Shown here: positions 1-8,859 of the stretch, piece after piece
Layout of the letters: the number at the start of each line of letters is the position of its first letter
How positions within the stretch are numbered: the first letter of the stretch is position 1
Assembly: GCA_030522415.1 (NCBI GenBank)
Contig: CM060107.1
Span: 2,229,347 to 2,293,346 of the forward strand
DNA length: 64,000 bases
Direction: 5' to 3'
Origin: Channallabes apus
Lineage: Eukaryota > Chordata > Actinopteri > Siluriformes > Clariidae
Notes under the pieces: model-generated
Seen by the model: only the letters and a program-made list of their open reading frames with translations
What the model was told of the DNA's origin: nothing
Database searches by the model: none
Made by a program: the position numbers and the translations under genes

Positions 1-461
1 TATACTCACATAATATCCTCTCCCTTCTGAGTATGACCTGAACCATTTGAGGACTGTCCCAAAAAGCCGGACCCCATTTTTCAGTCTTTCTATTAGTATG
101 TTATGATCGACAGTGCTAAATGCTGCGCTAATATCTACAGTAACAGTACCAACATTGATATTTTGCCAGAATCAGAATTTAAACGAAATACGAATTTGAA
201 AGCAAATATCATTTATTATCTTTATGAGCGCTCTGTGATGCATTTGGAAAACAGATTAACAACTGTGCAGGTATTCATGTGAGTTTAAGTTGTTGTTCAG
301 CTGGTTAAAAAGAACCTTTTCAATAATCTTGCCTGTAAAAGGAAGATTTAATATTGGTCGGTAGTTATTTAATTCTGTATTGTCAAAATTACTCTTTTTC
401 AGAAGTGGCTTAACAACTGCAGTTTTCAAAGAGGTCAGAAAAGTCCCAGAGAGAAGTGCGG
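1..461 (-). mobile_element. Partial L2-like LINE, reverse-transcriptase remnant
   Basis: The minus strand encodes a decayed non-LTR reverse transcriptase. Blocks such as [10 protein letters not shown] and NNYRPILNLPF match the same part of the better-preserved L2 copies near 24.7 kb and 42.7 kb, and a block resembling SAAFSTVDHNIL follows downstream of it at about 100-130. Stops and frame changes break the frame around 150-250. The piece runs off the left edge of the window and is cut on the right by the DIRS element starting near 463. The clade is judged from motifs only. Confidence 0.7.
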
Positions 462-484
462 TGTTCCCTTTCAAAGGCTACACT

Positions 485-654
485 CGATGCTGCGTGAAAA
501 CGCTATGGGAAACATCTTGTCACGTTGCCGGTTGTGAAGCATGTGTGCATCAAACACGTCAAATTTTGCCCTATATAACCTCGGTCGGGTGACGTCATCT
601 AACCTGGGGGTTATAAATAGGAGTGAACCGGAAACATTCCTCAGATTCTTTGTC
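485..654 (+). repeat. DIRS left inverted terminal repeat
   Basis: This stretch is the reverse complement, with few mismatches, of 4533-4720. Shared blocks include the 'gatgctgcgtgaaaac' segment, 'cctcggtcgggtgacgtcat' and the 'ttataaataggagtgaac' segment, which contains a TATA-like TATAAATA and may be the promoter. Confidence 0.8.
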
Positions 655-1259
655 TTCACTTTGACCTTGTTGTGTTGAGCGTGTCTGTGTTAAACCAGCA
701 AAATAAGAAGTGTTTAACTCACCGATATGCGGAGTTTTAAAAAAGATGTCCTTCCGTGTGTATAATCCAGATCGGACGGCGATCTGTACACTTTACTGCT
801 TCGATTAAAGTGCTCGTCTGTGCCTCGCATTCCTTGAGAAGCTTCGAGCCGCGGCGCATTTTTGGGGGGCTTAAAACTGTATCCGGCAGAGCTGTGAGAG
901 ACCGATTTAAAAGTCCCATCTCTCACTTCCTCGTTGGATCGGGAAATCCCTTTGTCCGCTCTCAAACGCGCCCTGCACTTCTTGTGAATGGACAAGGATA
1001 AACATCCTCTCTTGCTTCCGCGGAGATGGAAATAGCCTCTAAGCACTTGGAAAACATTAGACGACAGTTTTTGTCGGGTGGCCGGGGAGCGGAGCTTCAC
1101 GACGCTCTCTCTACCCCCTCTTAGCTCTCTCCATATGAGTTACCCCTTTCATGGAGTAAGCTGTATTATCCCGTGTTTTCCTGACATCGACATATTTATT
1201 TTCTTAAATATAGTTGATGTGGAAGCGCGGCGTTATATGATGACACTCAGATAGAAGAG

Positions 1260-1481
1260 ATGCTTCACAGGCTATCTCTCTCCTGGAGCATCATCCTTCC
1301 TGAAAAGCTAATACTTTCCTTCAAGCTGTGTAGACTTTCATCTTCCCTGGAGGGAAAAGCTTTTCAGGCAGCAGGTCAGGTTGCTGCACCATTGCACACC
1401 TTGGCGGTCTTCCAGGCCCACCACGCTGACCGGCTGAGAGACTTGAGCACTGGCAGTATCGGGTCCTTCCATTTGGTCTAG
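1260..1481 (+). pseudogene. DIRS gag-like fragment
   Basis: A 73-residue open piece contains GKAFQAAGQVAAPLHTLAVF followed by QAHHADRLRDL, a helical block of the kind found in the first ORF of fish DIRS elements. The reading frame is not continuous with neighbouring coding blocks, so it is a remnant. The upstream stretch 655-1259 probably also belonged to this gag ORF but I cannot recognise domains in it. Confidence 0.5.
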
Positions 1482-1489
1482 CTCTCTCA

Positions 1490-1790
1490 CCCGCACATAT
1501 TAAAATGCATGGATGTAGTTCTGGCTCTTACGAATACCAGGGCATCCATGTTTGAATTACATAGACGACTGGTTGGCCCAGTCTGATTAGCTAGCGCTTC
1601 GACATCAACATATTGTCCTAGCTCATCTTTCTTTCTGAGGATTGAGACCCAAGGCCACGAAAGCGTGCTCTTTTCTGTTCTGAGGATTTGGGTGTCACAT
1701 GAGTTTCGATTGTAAGCGGGCACAGCTGTCTCCCGCTCGTGTCGAATCCATTATCAACACCCTCAAGGAAATCAAGCTAGACCAAGGAAG
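1490..1790 (+). pseudogene. DIRS reverse-transcriptase remnant with YIDD motif
   Basis: Codons 1552-1581 read LNYIDDWLAQ, the catalytic block C of DIRS reverse transcriptases, with Y-I-D-D at 1558-1569. Frame changes surround it: the blocks before and after lie in other frames. The finger domain expected upstream is mostly absent, so the enzyme cannot be made. Downstream the sequence runs into the RNase H block in the order known for DIRS. Confidence 0.7.
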
Positions 1791-2613
1791 TGACCATCAC
1801 TTTCAGAGATCTTAGCTCTCATGGCAGCTGTATCCAGGGTGACACCTTTGGGCCTTCTGCATATGAGAGCATTTCAGTTGTGGCTAAGACAGGGGATTTC
1901 ACTCTAGGGCCAATCCCCAACAAGAGTTACGCGCCAGGTGCTTTGTACCCTTCCTATATGTTTCAGACCCCGGTTTTTGACTCTGGGTCCCACTCTAAGT
2001 TCATCTTGCCGTCGCAGATGCTAACGACAGACGCTTCCCTCATGGGCTGGGGTGGAGTCTTAGATGACCGTCCAGCCCAAGGGAGCTGGAGAGGCCTTCT
2101 TCTCGCACGGCACATCAATTGCCTCGAAATGATGGCTCTATTTCTGGCTCTAAAGCACTTCCTCCAGCAGTTGAGTGCGCCATGTCCCATTGCGGGTGGA
2201 CAACACTATGGCAAGTCTCATATATTAATTGCTGCTAAATAGCTAGCGCACCAGGTTCCTGTCCCTCAGCGCGATTTACATTCCGGGGCATATGAATGTG
2301 AGAGCAGTTGTAACTGTCCAGACATTCTCTCACACATGGGGAATGGAAACCCCACCCCGAAGTAGTCAGTCAATCTGGGAGAGATTTCATATAGCAGAGG
2401 TGGACCTCTTTGCCTCACAATATCAGCAAATGTCCCCTTTGCTACACTCTGACGCTGGATCTAGTATCCCTCTTCAACGGCTCACCATGGGTGATTCCAA
2501 TGAGGTTGGATCTTCTGTCTCGGGCACAGGGGACGATATTTCATCCCCGCCCCGAGCTTTGGAACCTTCAAAGAGCTTATGCCCTCAAATGGAATGTATT
2601 TGAAAGTTGGTGA
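1790..2613 (+). pseudogene. DIRS RNase H remnant
   Basis: The ORF starting at 1790 contains TTDASLMGWGGVLDDRPAQG and HINCLEMMALFLALKHFL, the RNase H core of DIRS elements, in which TDAS supplies the first catalytic aspartate. The frame is then lost near 2180-2242, and related sequence (WERFHIAEVDLFASQ) resumes in another frame at 2292-2603. YALKWNVFESW at 2580-2613 begins the N-terminal part of the recombinase domain. The gene is broken. Confidence 0.75.
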
Positions 2614-2615
2614 CA

Positions 2616-3471
2616 CTGGGTGAGAGATGCTATTGCCCTCTCCTAAGAGGCGCTTGGGCTCATTTCGCTTCTAGGAATCAGGGTTCATTCAAACAGGGGG
2701 ATCGCCTCATCTATTTCACTAGCAAGAGGTATTCCCCTGCAGCAAGTGTGTGCTAAGCAGGTAGACCCAGTGCTGGAGTTTCTGCAGGAAAAGCTTGTCC
2801 TCAGGCTTGTGCCCTAGTACAATCAAGATGTACTTAACTGCATCCTCACTGAACTATCTTCTGAAAGTTCCATTTTCAACATGCACCCTACTGTTTTGAA
2901 GCCTTCTGTCCTTTTACAGCTTTGGAGCAGGAGAAACTTCACTTACTGTCCAGTACGTGCTCTTCAGATTTACGTCCACTGCATCAGCCAGTGGCGTAAG
3001 TCAGAGCGCCACTATACTGGGTGAGAGATGCTTTTGCCCTCTCCTATGAGGTGCGTGGGCTCACTTCGCCTCTAGGAATCAGGGCTCATTCAACCAGGGG
3101 ATCGCCTCATCTGTTGCATTAGCAAGAGGTATTCCCCTGCGGCAAGTGTGTGCTAAGCAGGTAGACCCTGTCCACTGCCAAAATGTTTCAGTGCTGGAGC
3201 TTCTGCAGGAAAAGCTTGTCCTTGGGCTTGTGTCCTAGTACTCTCAGGATGTTCTTAACTGCATTGTTTTGAAGTCTTCTGTTCTCCACCTTTTATATCC
3301 TTGGAGCAGGAGAAACTTCACTTACTGTCCAGTACGTGCTCTTCAGATTTATGTCCACTGCATCAGCCAGTGGCGTGAGTCGGAGCGCCACTATACTGGG
3401 TGAGAGATGCTTTTGCCCTCTCCTATGAGGCGCATGGGTTCACTTTGCCTCTAGGAAGCAGGGCTCATCTA
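2616..3471 (+). repeat. Tandem duplication of the DIRS recombinase C-terminal segment
   Basis: The motif 'ctgggtgagagatgc' starts three units at 2616, 3017 and 3396, giving periods of 401 and 379 bp; the third unit is cut at 3471 by inserted DNA. Each unit encodes the end of a tyrosine recombinase, for example VRDAFALSYEVRGL and IRAHSTRG, whose H-x-x-R belongs to the catalytic tetrad. Units differ by small substitutions and indels and carry stops, so no unit encodes a complete enzyme. Confidence 0.8.
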
Positions 3472-4171
3472 AATAATGTTTCTTACTTTGGAGCTCCAGT
3501 AGAGGGAGACAGCACTACTTTCCTTCAATAAATATAGACAAGTTATGTTGAGAGCTGTGTATTTGCTTCTCCATCTTCCTCCTCTCACTATTCCCCTTAT
3601 TAAAGCATCGCTTTAAGTTTCACTTTGATATTTAGCTTGTATGAGGGGAACTATGGTGTCATTTTTGTACCAAAAACATTAGAGAAAAGGGGGATCATCT
3701 CAGTTTGCACCAACAAACTAAATAATTTCTGTCATATTGAATTTTCACCTGCACAACACACAAGATGTTATATCATTTCTATCTGTTATCACCCAAATGA
3801 GGATGGGTTCCCTGTTGAGTCTGGTTCCTCTCAAGGTTTCTTCCTAATGCCATCTCAGGGAGTTTTTCCTTGCCACCGTCGCCGTCACCTTGGCTTGCTC
3901 ATCAGAGAAATTTCATTCATTCGTCTCATTATTATTATCTGCACATTTTTCTCACACATACACACTTCCAATTATTTTCTTTTCTATAATAATTATTATT
4001 ATTATTTTATTTATTTATTTATTTATTTTTATTTATTAATTTTATTATTATTATTTTATTATTATTATTATTTTTTTTGTTAAATTTCTTTCATTTTTGA
4101 GAAGCTGCTTTGAGACAATGACCATTGTTAAAAGCGTTATATAAATAAAATTGAATTGAATTGAATTGAAC
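3472..4171 (+). mobile_element. Inserted DNA: unidentified segment plus L2 LINE 3' tail
   Basis: The segment interrupts the third recombinase repeat, which resumes at 4172 ('caagtggtattcccctgcag'). From about 3707 to 4171 it is the 3' UTR and tail of the L2 subfamily seen at 26405-26919, ending in repeated 'ttgaa' units. It is a strongly 5'-truncated insertion. 3472-3706 has no recognisable match in the window and may be another small insertion. Confidence 0.75.
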
Positions 4172-4345
4172 AAGTGGTATTCCCCTGCAGCAATTGTGTG
4201 ACCCAGAGGGTTGGTTCTCCCCGCACACATTTCTTACATTTATAATCTGGATGTTCATGCTACTCTGGGCTCACGGGTCCCCGAGTTAGCTGCCCAGACA
4301 TTGTTCTGAGACCTTCTCGGCCTTGTGTACACGCTACACAACCTT
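4172..4345 (+). pseudogene. DIRS recombinase C-terminal end
   Basis: After the LINE insertion the recombinase sequence resumes with a block resembling GIPLQQLC and then SPHTFLTF, the tail of DIRS tyrosine recombinases that carries the nucleophilic tyrosine region. Frame changes are present. It lies directly before the internal complementary region, as expected. Confidence 0.6.
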
Positions 4346-4390
4346 GGGGTCCAGACACTTGCAGTGCGGCAGCGTTGGTACTCTCGTTCC

Positions 4391-4495
4391 CATTGCGTTT
4401 TCACGCAGCATCGAATGTAGCCTTTGAAAGGGAACATCTCGGGTTACATTGCTGTAACCCTGTTCCCTGAAAAGGCGGGAACGAGATGCTGCGTC
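4391..4495 (+). repeat. DIRS internal complementary region
   Basis: 4391-4431 is the reverse complement of the element's left end (463-502), and 4432-4495 is the reverse complement of its right end (about 4705-4769). The two halves abut, so the sequence serves as a template joining both ends. In the DIRS model this lets the RNA be copied into a circle. The match fixes the element borders at about 463 and 4769. Confidence 0.8.
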
Positions 4496-4532
4496 CCAAT
4501 GCTGCACTGCCTACGTGACCGGACGTCCATTC

Positions 4533-4720
4533 AGACAAATCAATCTGAGGAATGTTTCCGGTTCACTCCTATTTATAACCCCCAGGTGCGTCTTATCAGA
4601 TGACGTCACCCGACCGAGGTTATATAGGCCAAAATTTGGCGTCTTTGATACACACATGCTTCACAACCGGCAACATGACAAGATGTTCCCATGTTCCCAT
4701 GTTTTCACGCAGCATCTCAT
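4533..4720 (+). repeat. DIRS right inverted terminal repeat
   Basis: Reverse complement of the left repeat at 485-654, including TATA-like and 'gatgacgtcacccgaccgag' segments. The outer end 4705-4769 also matches the internal complementary region. Confidence 0.8.
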
Positions 4721-4769
4721 TCCCGCCTTTTCAGGGAACAGGGTTACAGCAATGTAACCTGAGACGTTC

Positions 4770-5072
4770 ACCACTTCTAAAAGATCTGTTTCTAAACAGT
4801 CAAACACACTTTTGAAAAAAAAATATTTGGGAAGTGTGTCAAGGGCGCAGGTTGACGTTTTTGCTGTATTATTTCTTTCAAGATTTTGTTATCAATTGCT
4901 TAAAAGAAAGACATTATAATTTTTTGAGGTTATGTTTGAGTTTTTCTGACATCTGCATAACTTGATGTGTTAATAGCCCTTCTAATATTACTATTATCCC
5001 ATAAAATAAGTAAGCAACTCATTGCATTTGCTGTCGGAGAGCATTTCAATGGGAATCTGATTTAGTGGGTTA
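4770..5072. other. No gene seen
   Basis: AT-rich sequence between the DIRS element and a solo LTR. I see no long ORF, RNA gene or recognisable repeat. Confidence 0.5.
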
Positions 5073-5607
5073 TGTCGTTCATTGAGGAGGCGAATGCAGA
5101 TGCAGGGAAAAGCAGACAGAGTTTATTCACAACAAATAATAGAAGAGAAAGCAAAATGACCACTTAATTCAAAGTGGCTTGTAACTTCCCAGGCTGAGTC
5201 TGCAGGCGGGCAAAAACCAAACAGAGCAAAATATAAACAGGCTTTTAGTAAACTTGCAGAACTTGGCGGATCGAGAGTCCTTCTCGTCGGCCTTTATGAT
5301 TTCCACGAACTAAAAAAAAAACGATCCTGCAGACACCTTTCAGTCCTGGGGTAGACAGAGACAAACATATTAGTATCACAGAGACAAGCAAGGGTGTGCA
5401 CAATGGAGAACAGACGACGTGATACTGGTTCGACTGGAATAAATAGTGACACACACGGGGTAGACACAGGTGAACTTGATTTAGTGCTAAACAAAGTTAA
5501 ATGGGAGCAATACACACGCATACACACTAGGAGGAGACAAAGCAATGGCTCAGTAGTCCGGTGAGCCAAATCTTAATCCCCAGGGCTGAGGTGGCTCGGA
5601 TGTGACA
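5073..5607. mobile_element. Solo LTR, related to the one at 28362-28750
   Basis: The segment starts TGTCGTTC and ends TGTGACA, and is flanked by GGTTA (5068-5072) and GGTTT (5608-5612), a near-perfect 5-bp target duplication. Blocks such as 'gaggaggcgaatgcagatgc', 'ataaatag' and 'gctcagtagtccggtgag' recur in the same order in the cleaner solo LTR at 28362-28750. There is no internal coding region, so it is best read as an LTR left after recombination between the two LTRs of a gypsy-like element. Confidence 0.7.
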
Positions 5608-5771
5608 GGTTTGTCAGTCTCTCAACAGTAGCAAAAAGAGTGCAAGTGTTGTTTAAGTTACTTTGAGAAGATGTTTGAGAAGAAGGTCTATCTAGCTGTG
5701 GCTAGTTCCACATTGAAAGCATGAAGGCTGTCTTTATAGATGCTATAGTGAATTCCAAGTTACGTTTTCTG

Positions 5772-6194
5772 TCACATCTGCTCAGCTTTTCTGCATTGTC
5801 TCTTCAGACTCTGAACTGCTATTGATTTTCTCCATGGTGATTTCTGTCCGCCTGTCTTTCGGACCTTTTCTGGAGAAATATAAATAACATTCTTAACTTT
5901 TGAGTTACTTTTTAGTAAGGAATCAATGAGAAGATCAACAGAGTCTGCAGAAATGCTTGGTGCTAAATATATAGCTTTTGTAGGGATAAGCAGGGCTTGC
6001 AAAAAGATCAATTCATCAGAGCTCCTCTCCCAACCCAACCTGCATGGCTTATCTGATCCGCGAACGTAAAGTAGCCTCTGTAAAACGAAAAACAGGTAAC
6101 TGTAACAGGAAACTTCACATGGCATGGGACAGGAAGTTTGCAGTGCCTGGAGCCACGCTAAGACCAGATGCCATGATGTGAACCCAAAAAACAA
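5772..6194 (-). CDS. Unrecognised 140-codon ORF
   Basis: An open frame of 140 codons on the minus strand. I recognise no family. The first third is hydrophobic and the rest hydrophilic, with IPTKAIYLAPSISADSVDLL and a basic end. On the minus strand a possible splice acceptor with a pyrimidine-rich lead ('tttttcgttttacag') lies inside the frame near 6076-6090, so if it is real the coding part may be only the downstream exon. Neighbours are a solo LTR and an ERV LTR. It may be a chance ORF. Confidence 0.2.
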   Translation of the reverse strand: MFFGFTSWHLVLAWLQALQTSCPMPCEVSCYSYLFFVLQRLLYVRGSDKPCRLGWERSSDELIFLQALLIPTKAIYLAPSISADSVDLLIDSLLKSNSKVKNVIYISPEKVRKTGGQKSPWRKSIAVQSLKRQCRKAEQM

Positions 6195-6360
6195 GGGTGT
6201 AAATCGGCGATCCGGTAAACAAATTGGGCAGTTTTACAGCAACCATCAAGTCACACTTTGACACTCTCTTTGACCTCCCGAGCACATGCCTTTCAATAAA
6301 CAAAGAGGCATATGACATGGACTCTATTTTAAACCATATTTAAAGTGTGCTAGTAGGGCA

Positions 6361-6400
6361 AAAAATAAATAAATAAATAAATATATATATATTTTTTTTC
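6361..6400. repeat. AT-rich low-complexity run
   Basis: Repeated 'aaat' units, then alternating AT and a T run. The stretch 6400-6538 up to the ERV holds nothing I recognise. Confidence 0.7.
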
Positions 6401-6674
6401 GCTCAGTATGTCCTATTCCTGTGTGTATGTTTGATTATTCAAACAGCATAACTTAAATTTATTTACATTTATTTATTTACAAATCCCTTTTATTTCTAAA
6501 GGAAGAAATGAGTGGGTAATATATGTAATGTTTGATATTGTGGTGGATTTTTTATTCTCCCCACACTGAAGTTGCCCTAATTTAAAACATTAACCAAATA
6601 CTGTAACTTTTAGTAAAAGAAATCAAAGAAAGACTTCGGACTCCGTGCAGATCTAGATGAAGTAAGGATAAGTT

Positions 6675-6680
6675 TTTATT
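6675..6680 (-). promoter_or_regulatory. ERV LTR polyadenylation signal
   Basis: AATAAA on the minus strand, about 90 bp downstream of the TATA box, at the expected R/U5 side of the LTR. Confidence 0.65.
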
Positions 6681-6765
6681 GCAGCAATAAAAACAAAGTG
6701 AGCCAGCCTAGGTTATGAATCCAGCCATCACCAAGGACAGACTGATCTGGCAGTGTCGTACATGA

Positions 6766-6775
6766 CTTTTTATAC
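6766..6775 (-). promoter_or_regulatory. ERV LTR TATA box
   Basis: GTATAAAAAG on the minus strand, between U3 and the polyadenylation signal. The same site occurs in the 5' LTR copy. Confidence 0.7.
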
Positions 6776-7474
6776 AGTTTTTTCAAGGGGAGGGGAGCTC
6801 ACCTTGTCCCCTCCTCTGTACATCTCTTACCAAATTATTAACCCATTACAATCATGCTTTCCTCTACCTTGTTTCGTTACATCATATACCTCATCATCTG
6901 ACTCCATATTTTTCCCATTATAACTTATGTTTATTGCAAATAACTTTCCATTACCTTTTCACTTTGTTTATTTTAAATATATAGGGGTGGCGCTTATTTT
7001 TCTTATACATTTTGGTTATTTGTCTGTGTTCCTTTAATTTGACCTCACAGTTAAGATCACCCCATGAGTCAGCTGACATTACATCATGTCCAGGGACTTT
7101 CCCTTATCAGGTGATTTTGGGCACAAAGATTACATCATATGTTCTAAAGTACACTCTGTCCACTAAGCATATCTAGAGGTCATTTTAGTTCAGGTGCTTT
7201 TGGGTACAAAGATTACATCATATGTTCTAAAGTACACTCTGTCCACTAAGCATCACACTTCTAAGATGGCGACCTAAGCATCTCAGACCTAAGATGGCAA
7301 CCTATCCAGAGTTCATTTGAGTTCATACTGCACACGATCTAAGATGTCCTTGCTACTGTGACACCACCTTGTCCTTGACTCAACTCTGTTCTCCTTGCCC
7401 CATCTCTATAAGATAAGATAGTTATCTGTCATATTACTGCGTGCACAAATATATTTAATTAAAATATGCTTACA

Positions 7475-7488
7475 TATTTCCCCCTCTG
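7475..7488 (-). promoter_or_regulatory. ERV polypurine tract
   Basis: On the minus strand AGAGGGGGAAATA lies immediately before the 3' LTR start, the position of the plus-strand primer in retroviruses. Confidence 0.8.
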
Positions 7489-7593
7489 TGACTTTTAAGT
7501 CACATAAAATAGCATAAAGGAAAGTAAAGAAAAAGAAAATAACGCTTAATTACTAACTTATGAACATTATCCTTACATACAGAAAGAAGAAAT

Positions 7594-7865
7594 AAACCTT
7601 ACATATTAATATCAAACCTCACAGAATAAGAAAAAACAAAGAAATAAACCTTGAACTATTAACCTTATAAAGAAATAAACCTTGAACTATTAACCTTAAG
7701 CTATATTAGGGAAAATTTTAAATCAAATTAAAAGAAATTCAAAGAAATCTTACATATTACCCAAATTATATTACCTAAATTTAATTAAACCTAAACCTTA
7801 CATATTAGCTTTAAACCTTAAATCTTACATATTACATTTAAACTTAAACCTTACATATTACCCCC
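7594..7865. repeat. Repeated 'cttacatatta' motifs near the 3' LTR
   Basis: Five copies of a (C)CTTACATATTA core occur at about 7597, 7749, 7796, 7823 and 7849. The last, followed by 'ccccctcac', closely resembles the LTR/polypurine junction at 7469-7486. The stretch 7489-8118 has no other recognisable content and is very AT-rich. Confidence 0.6.
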
Positions 7866-8118
7866 TCACCAAACTACCCGTTTAGGAAAGACAATTGAAA
7901 ATGAGTAAATATAAGCATAAACATATATATGGGAATACAATAAGCATACAATGGTTATAATATGATGAGTCCAGAGGTGGGTGAAAAAACCTTCAGTACA
8001 GCCAATTCAGAAGGAAAAATTCCACACCTTGCCAGCTTTTTTGCTCGACAGTGTATTCATCACCAGGACCTCATTCCCTATACTAATATGACACATATGA
8101 CAAAAACATTTGAAGCCA

Positions 8119-8859
8119 TCAAAGCCATTTAAGCAGTCCGTTAGGGTCCCTGTAGATTAAGGATGTTGTGTCAAGATTTTCAGTCCCCTCTTCAGTCCAT
8201 GTCGTACGATCCTCATCACTTGATTCGATTACATACAGGTCCTTAAAGTTCCCCAGCTGTGATAGTGGAATTCGGTTTATTCTGCTCATCTCTAAGCAAA
8301 AAAAGTCTAACCACGGTTCATCTGCTTTCGGAAGAGCATCCAGCGCACGTTGCAGGGATATCGGTGTATCTCTCCATAAGATGTCATCCTCCAACATTAC
8401 GTTGATTATGGTCTTAGTTGCTGCCATGTACACATCTTCAAATTCAACTATTCCACTGGTATCATATGCAGCCCAATCTTCTTCGATCCCAATTCCTCTA
8501 TAGATGCTTAGCTTCAGATGTCTCCCAAGCTCATATGAAGTTGTTACTAGATGAAGTCCTGTGCTCATGTCAAGGTTGAAAGTCTCCTGTGTCCTTGCTT
8601 TGATCCATTCGAAGTCCTTTGTCAAGACATTGGCATTGGTGATGAATTCCTTGTCTCCTATAGCGCGTTGTGGATGCCAGTCAGCTAGATCATGTCTCAA
8701 CTCTGCCCATCTTTTCGTTGGGGACTTTTCCATCACTTCTTTCCATGCATTACAGCAGATGGTACAGGAAACTATCCACCTTGGGTCAGGTACAGGTTCC
8801 TTCCTGCAATACATACGTGTATAGCAGAAACAAGACACAAACATAGAAACAAAATACAA
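8119..8859 (-). CDS. Intact 246-codon ORF between ERV env and 3' LTR, unknown function
   Basis: This is the only long uninterrupted ORF in the first ERV. I do not recognise the family. On the minus strand a good splice acceptor (pyrimidine-rich lead ending 'gtatgtattgcag', AG at 8805-8804) lies 18 codons into the frame, so the natural product probably joins an upstream exon to the remaining 228 codons. Visible features are a cysteine/tryptophan-rich start (WIVSCTICCNAW), a mixed helical middle and an acidic C-terminus (ESSDEDRTTWTEEGTENLD). No membrane segment is clear after the acceptor. Position after env and before the LTR is where complex retroviruses keep accessory or transactivator genes; that role is inference from position and acidity only. 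It could also be a captured host exon. Confidence 0.55.
   Translation of the reverse strand: MYFVSMFVSCFCYTRMYCRKEPVPDPRWIVSCTICCNAWKEVMEKSPTKRWAELRHDLADWHPQRAIGDKEFITNANVLTKDFEWIKARTQETFNLDMSTGLHLVTTSYELGRHLKLSIYRGIGIEEDWAAYDTSGIVEFEDVYMAATKTIINVMLEDDILWRDTPISLQRALDALPKADEPWLDFFCLEMSRINRIPLSQLGNFKDLYVIESSDEDRTTWTEEGTENLDTTSLIYRDPNGLLKWL

Larger units (their letters stand above)
463..4769 (+). mobile_element. DIRS-type tyrosine-recombinase retrotransposon, decayed
   Basis: The unit is bounded by long inverted terminal repeats (about 485-654 against 4533-4720) and carries an internal complementary region at 4391-4495. DIRS elements use that arrangement instead of direct LTRs. In order it holds gag-like, RT (YIDD codons at 1558-1569), RNase H and tyrosine-recombinase remnants, all broken by stops and frame changes. 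At 4.3 kb, including about 0.7 kb of inserted LINE, it is shorter than a complete DIRS element should be, so internal deletions are likely. DIRS elements integrate through a recombinase and make no target duplication; none is seen here. Confidence 0.85.
6539..7474 (-). repeat. ERV 3' LTR (936 bp)
   Basis: Minus-strand reading runs from TGTAAGC at 7474 to CCACCACA at 6539. Transcript signals: GTATAAAAAG at 6775-6766 as TATA box and AATAAA at 6680-6675 as polyadenylation signal, which places R between about 6740 and 6660. Two 63-bp direct repeats (7108-7170 and 7191-7253) sit in U3, and GCCATCTT sites, matching the YY1 core, lie at 7263-7270 and 7291-7298. Confidence 0.9.

Noticed and set aside
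3964..4083. ORF with long tyrosine/isoleucine/phenylalanine runs
   Set aside because: It is translation of an AT-rich low-complexity stretch in a LINE 3' UTR, not a protein.
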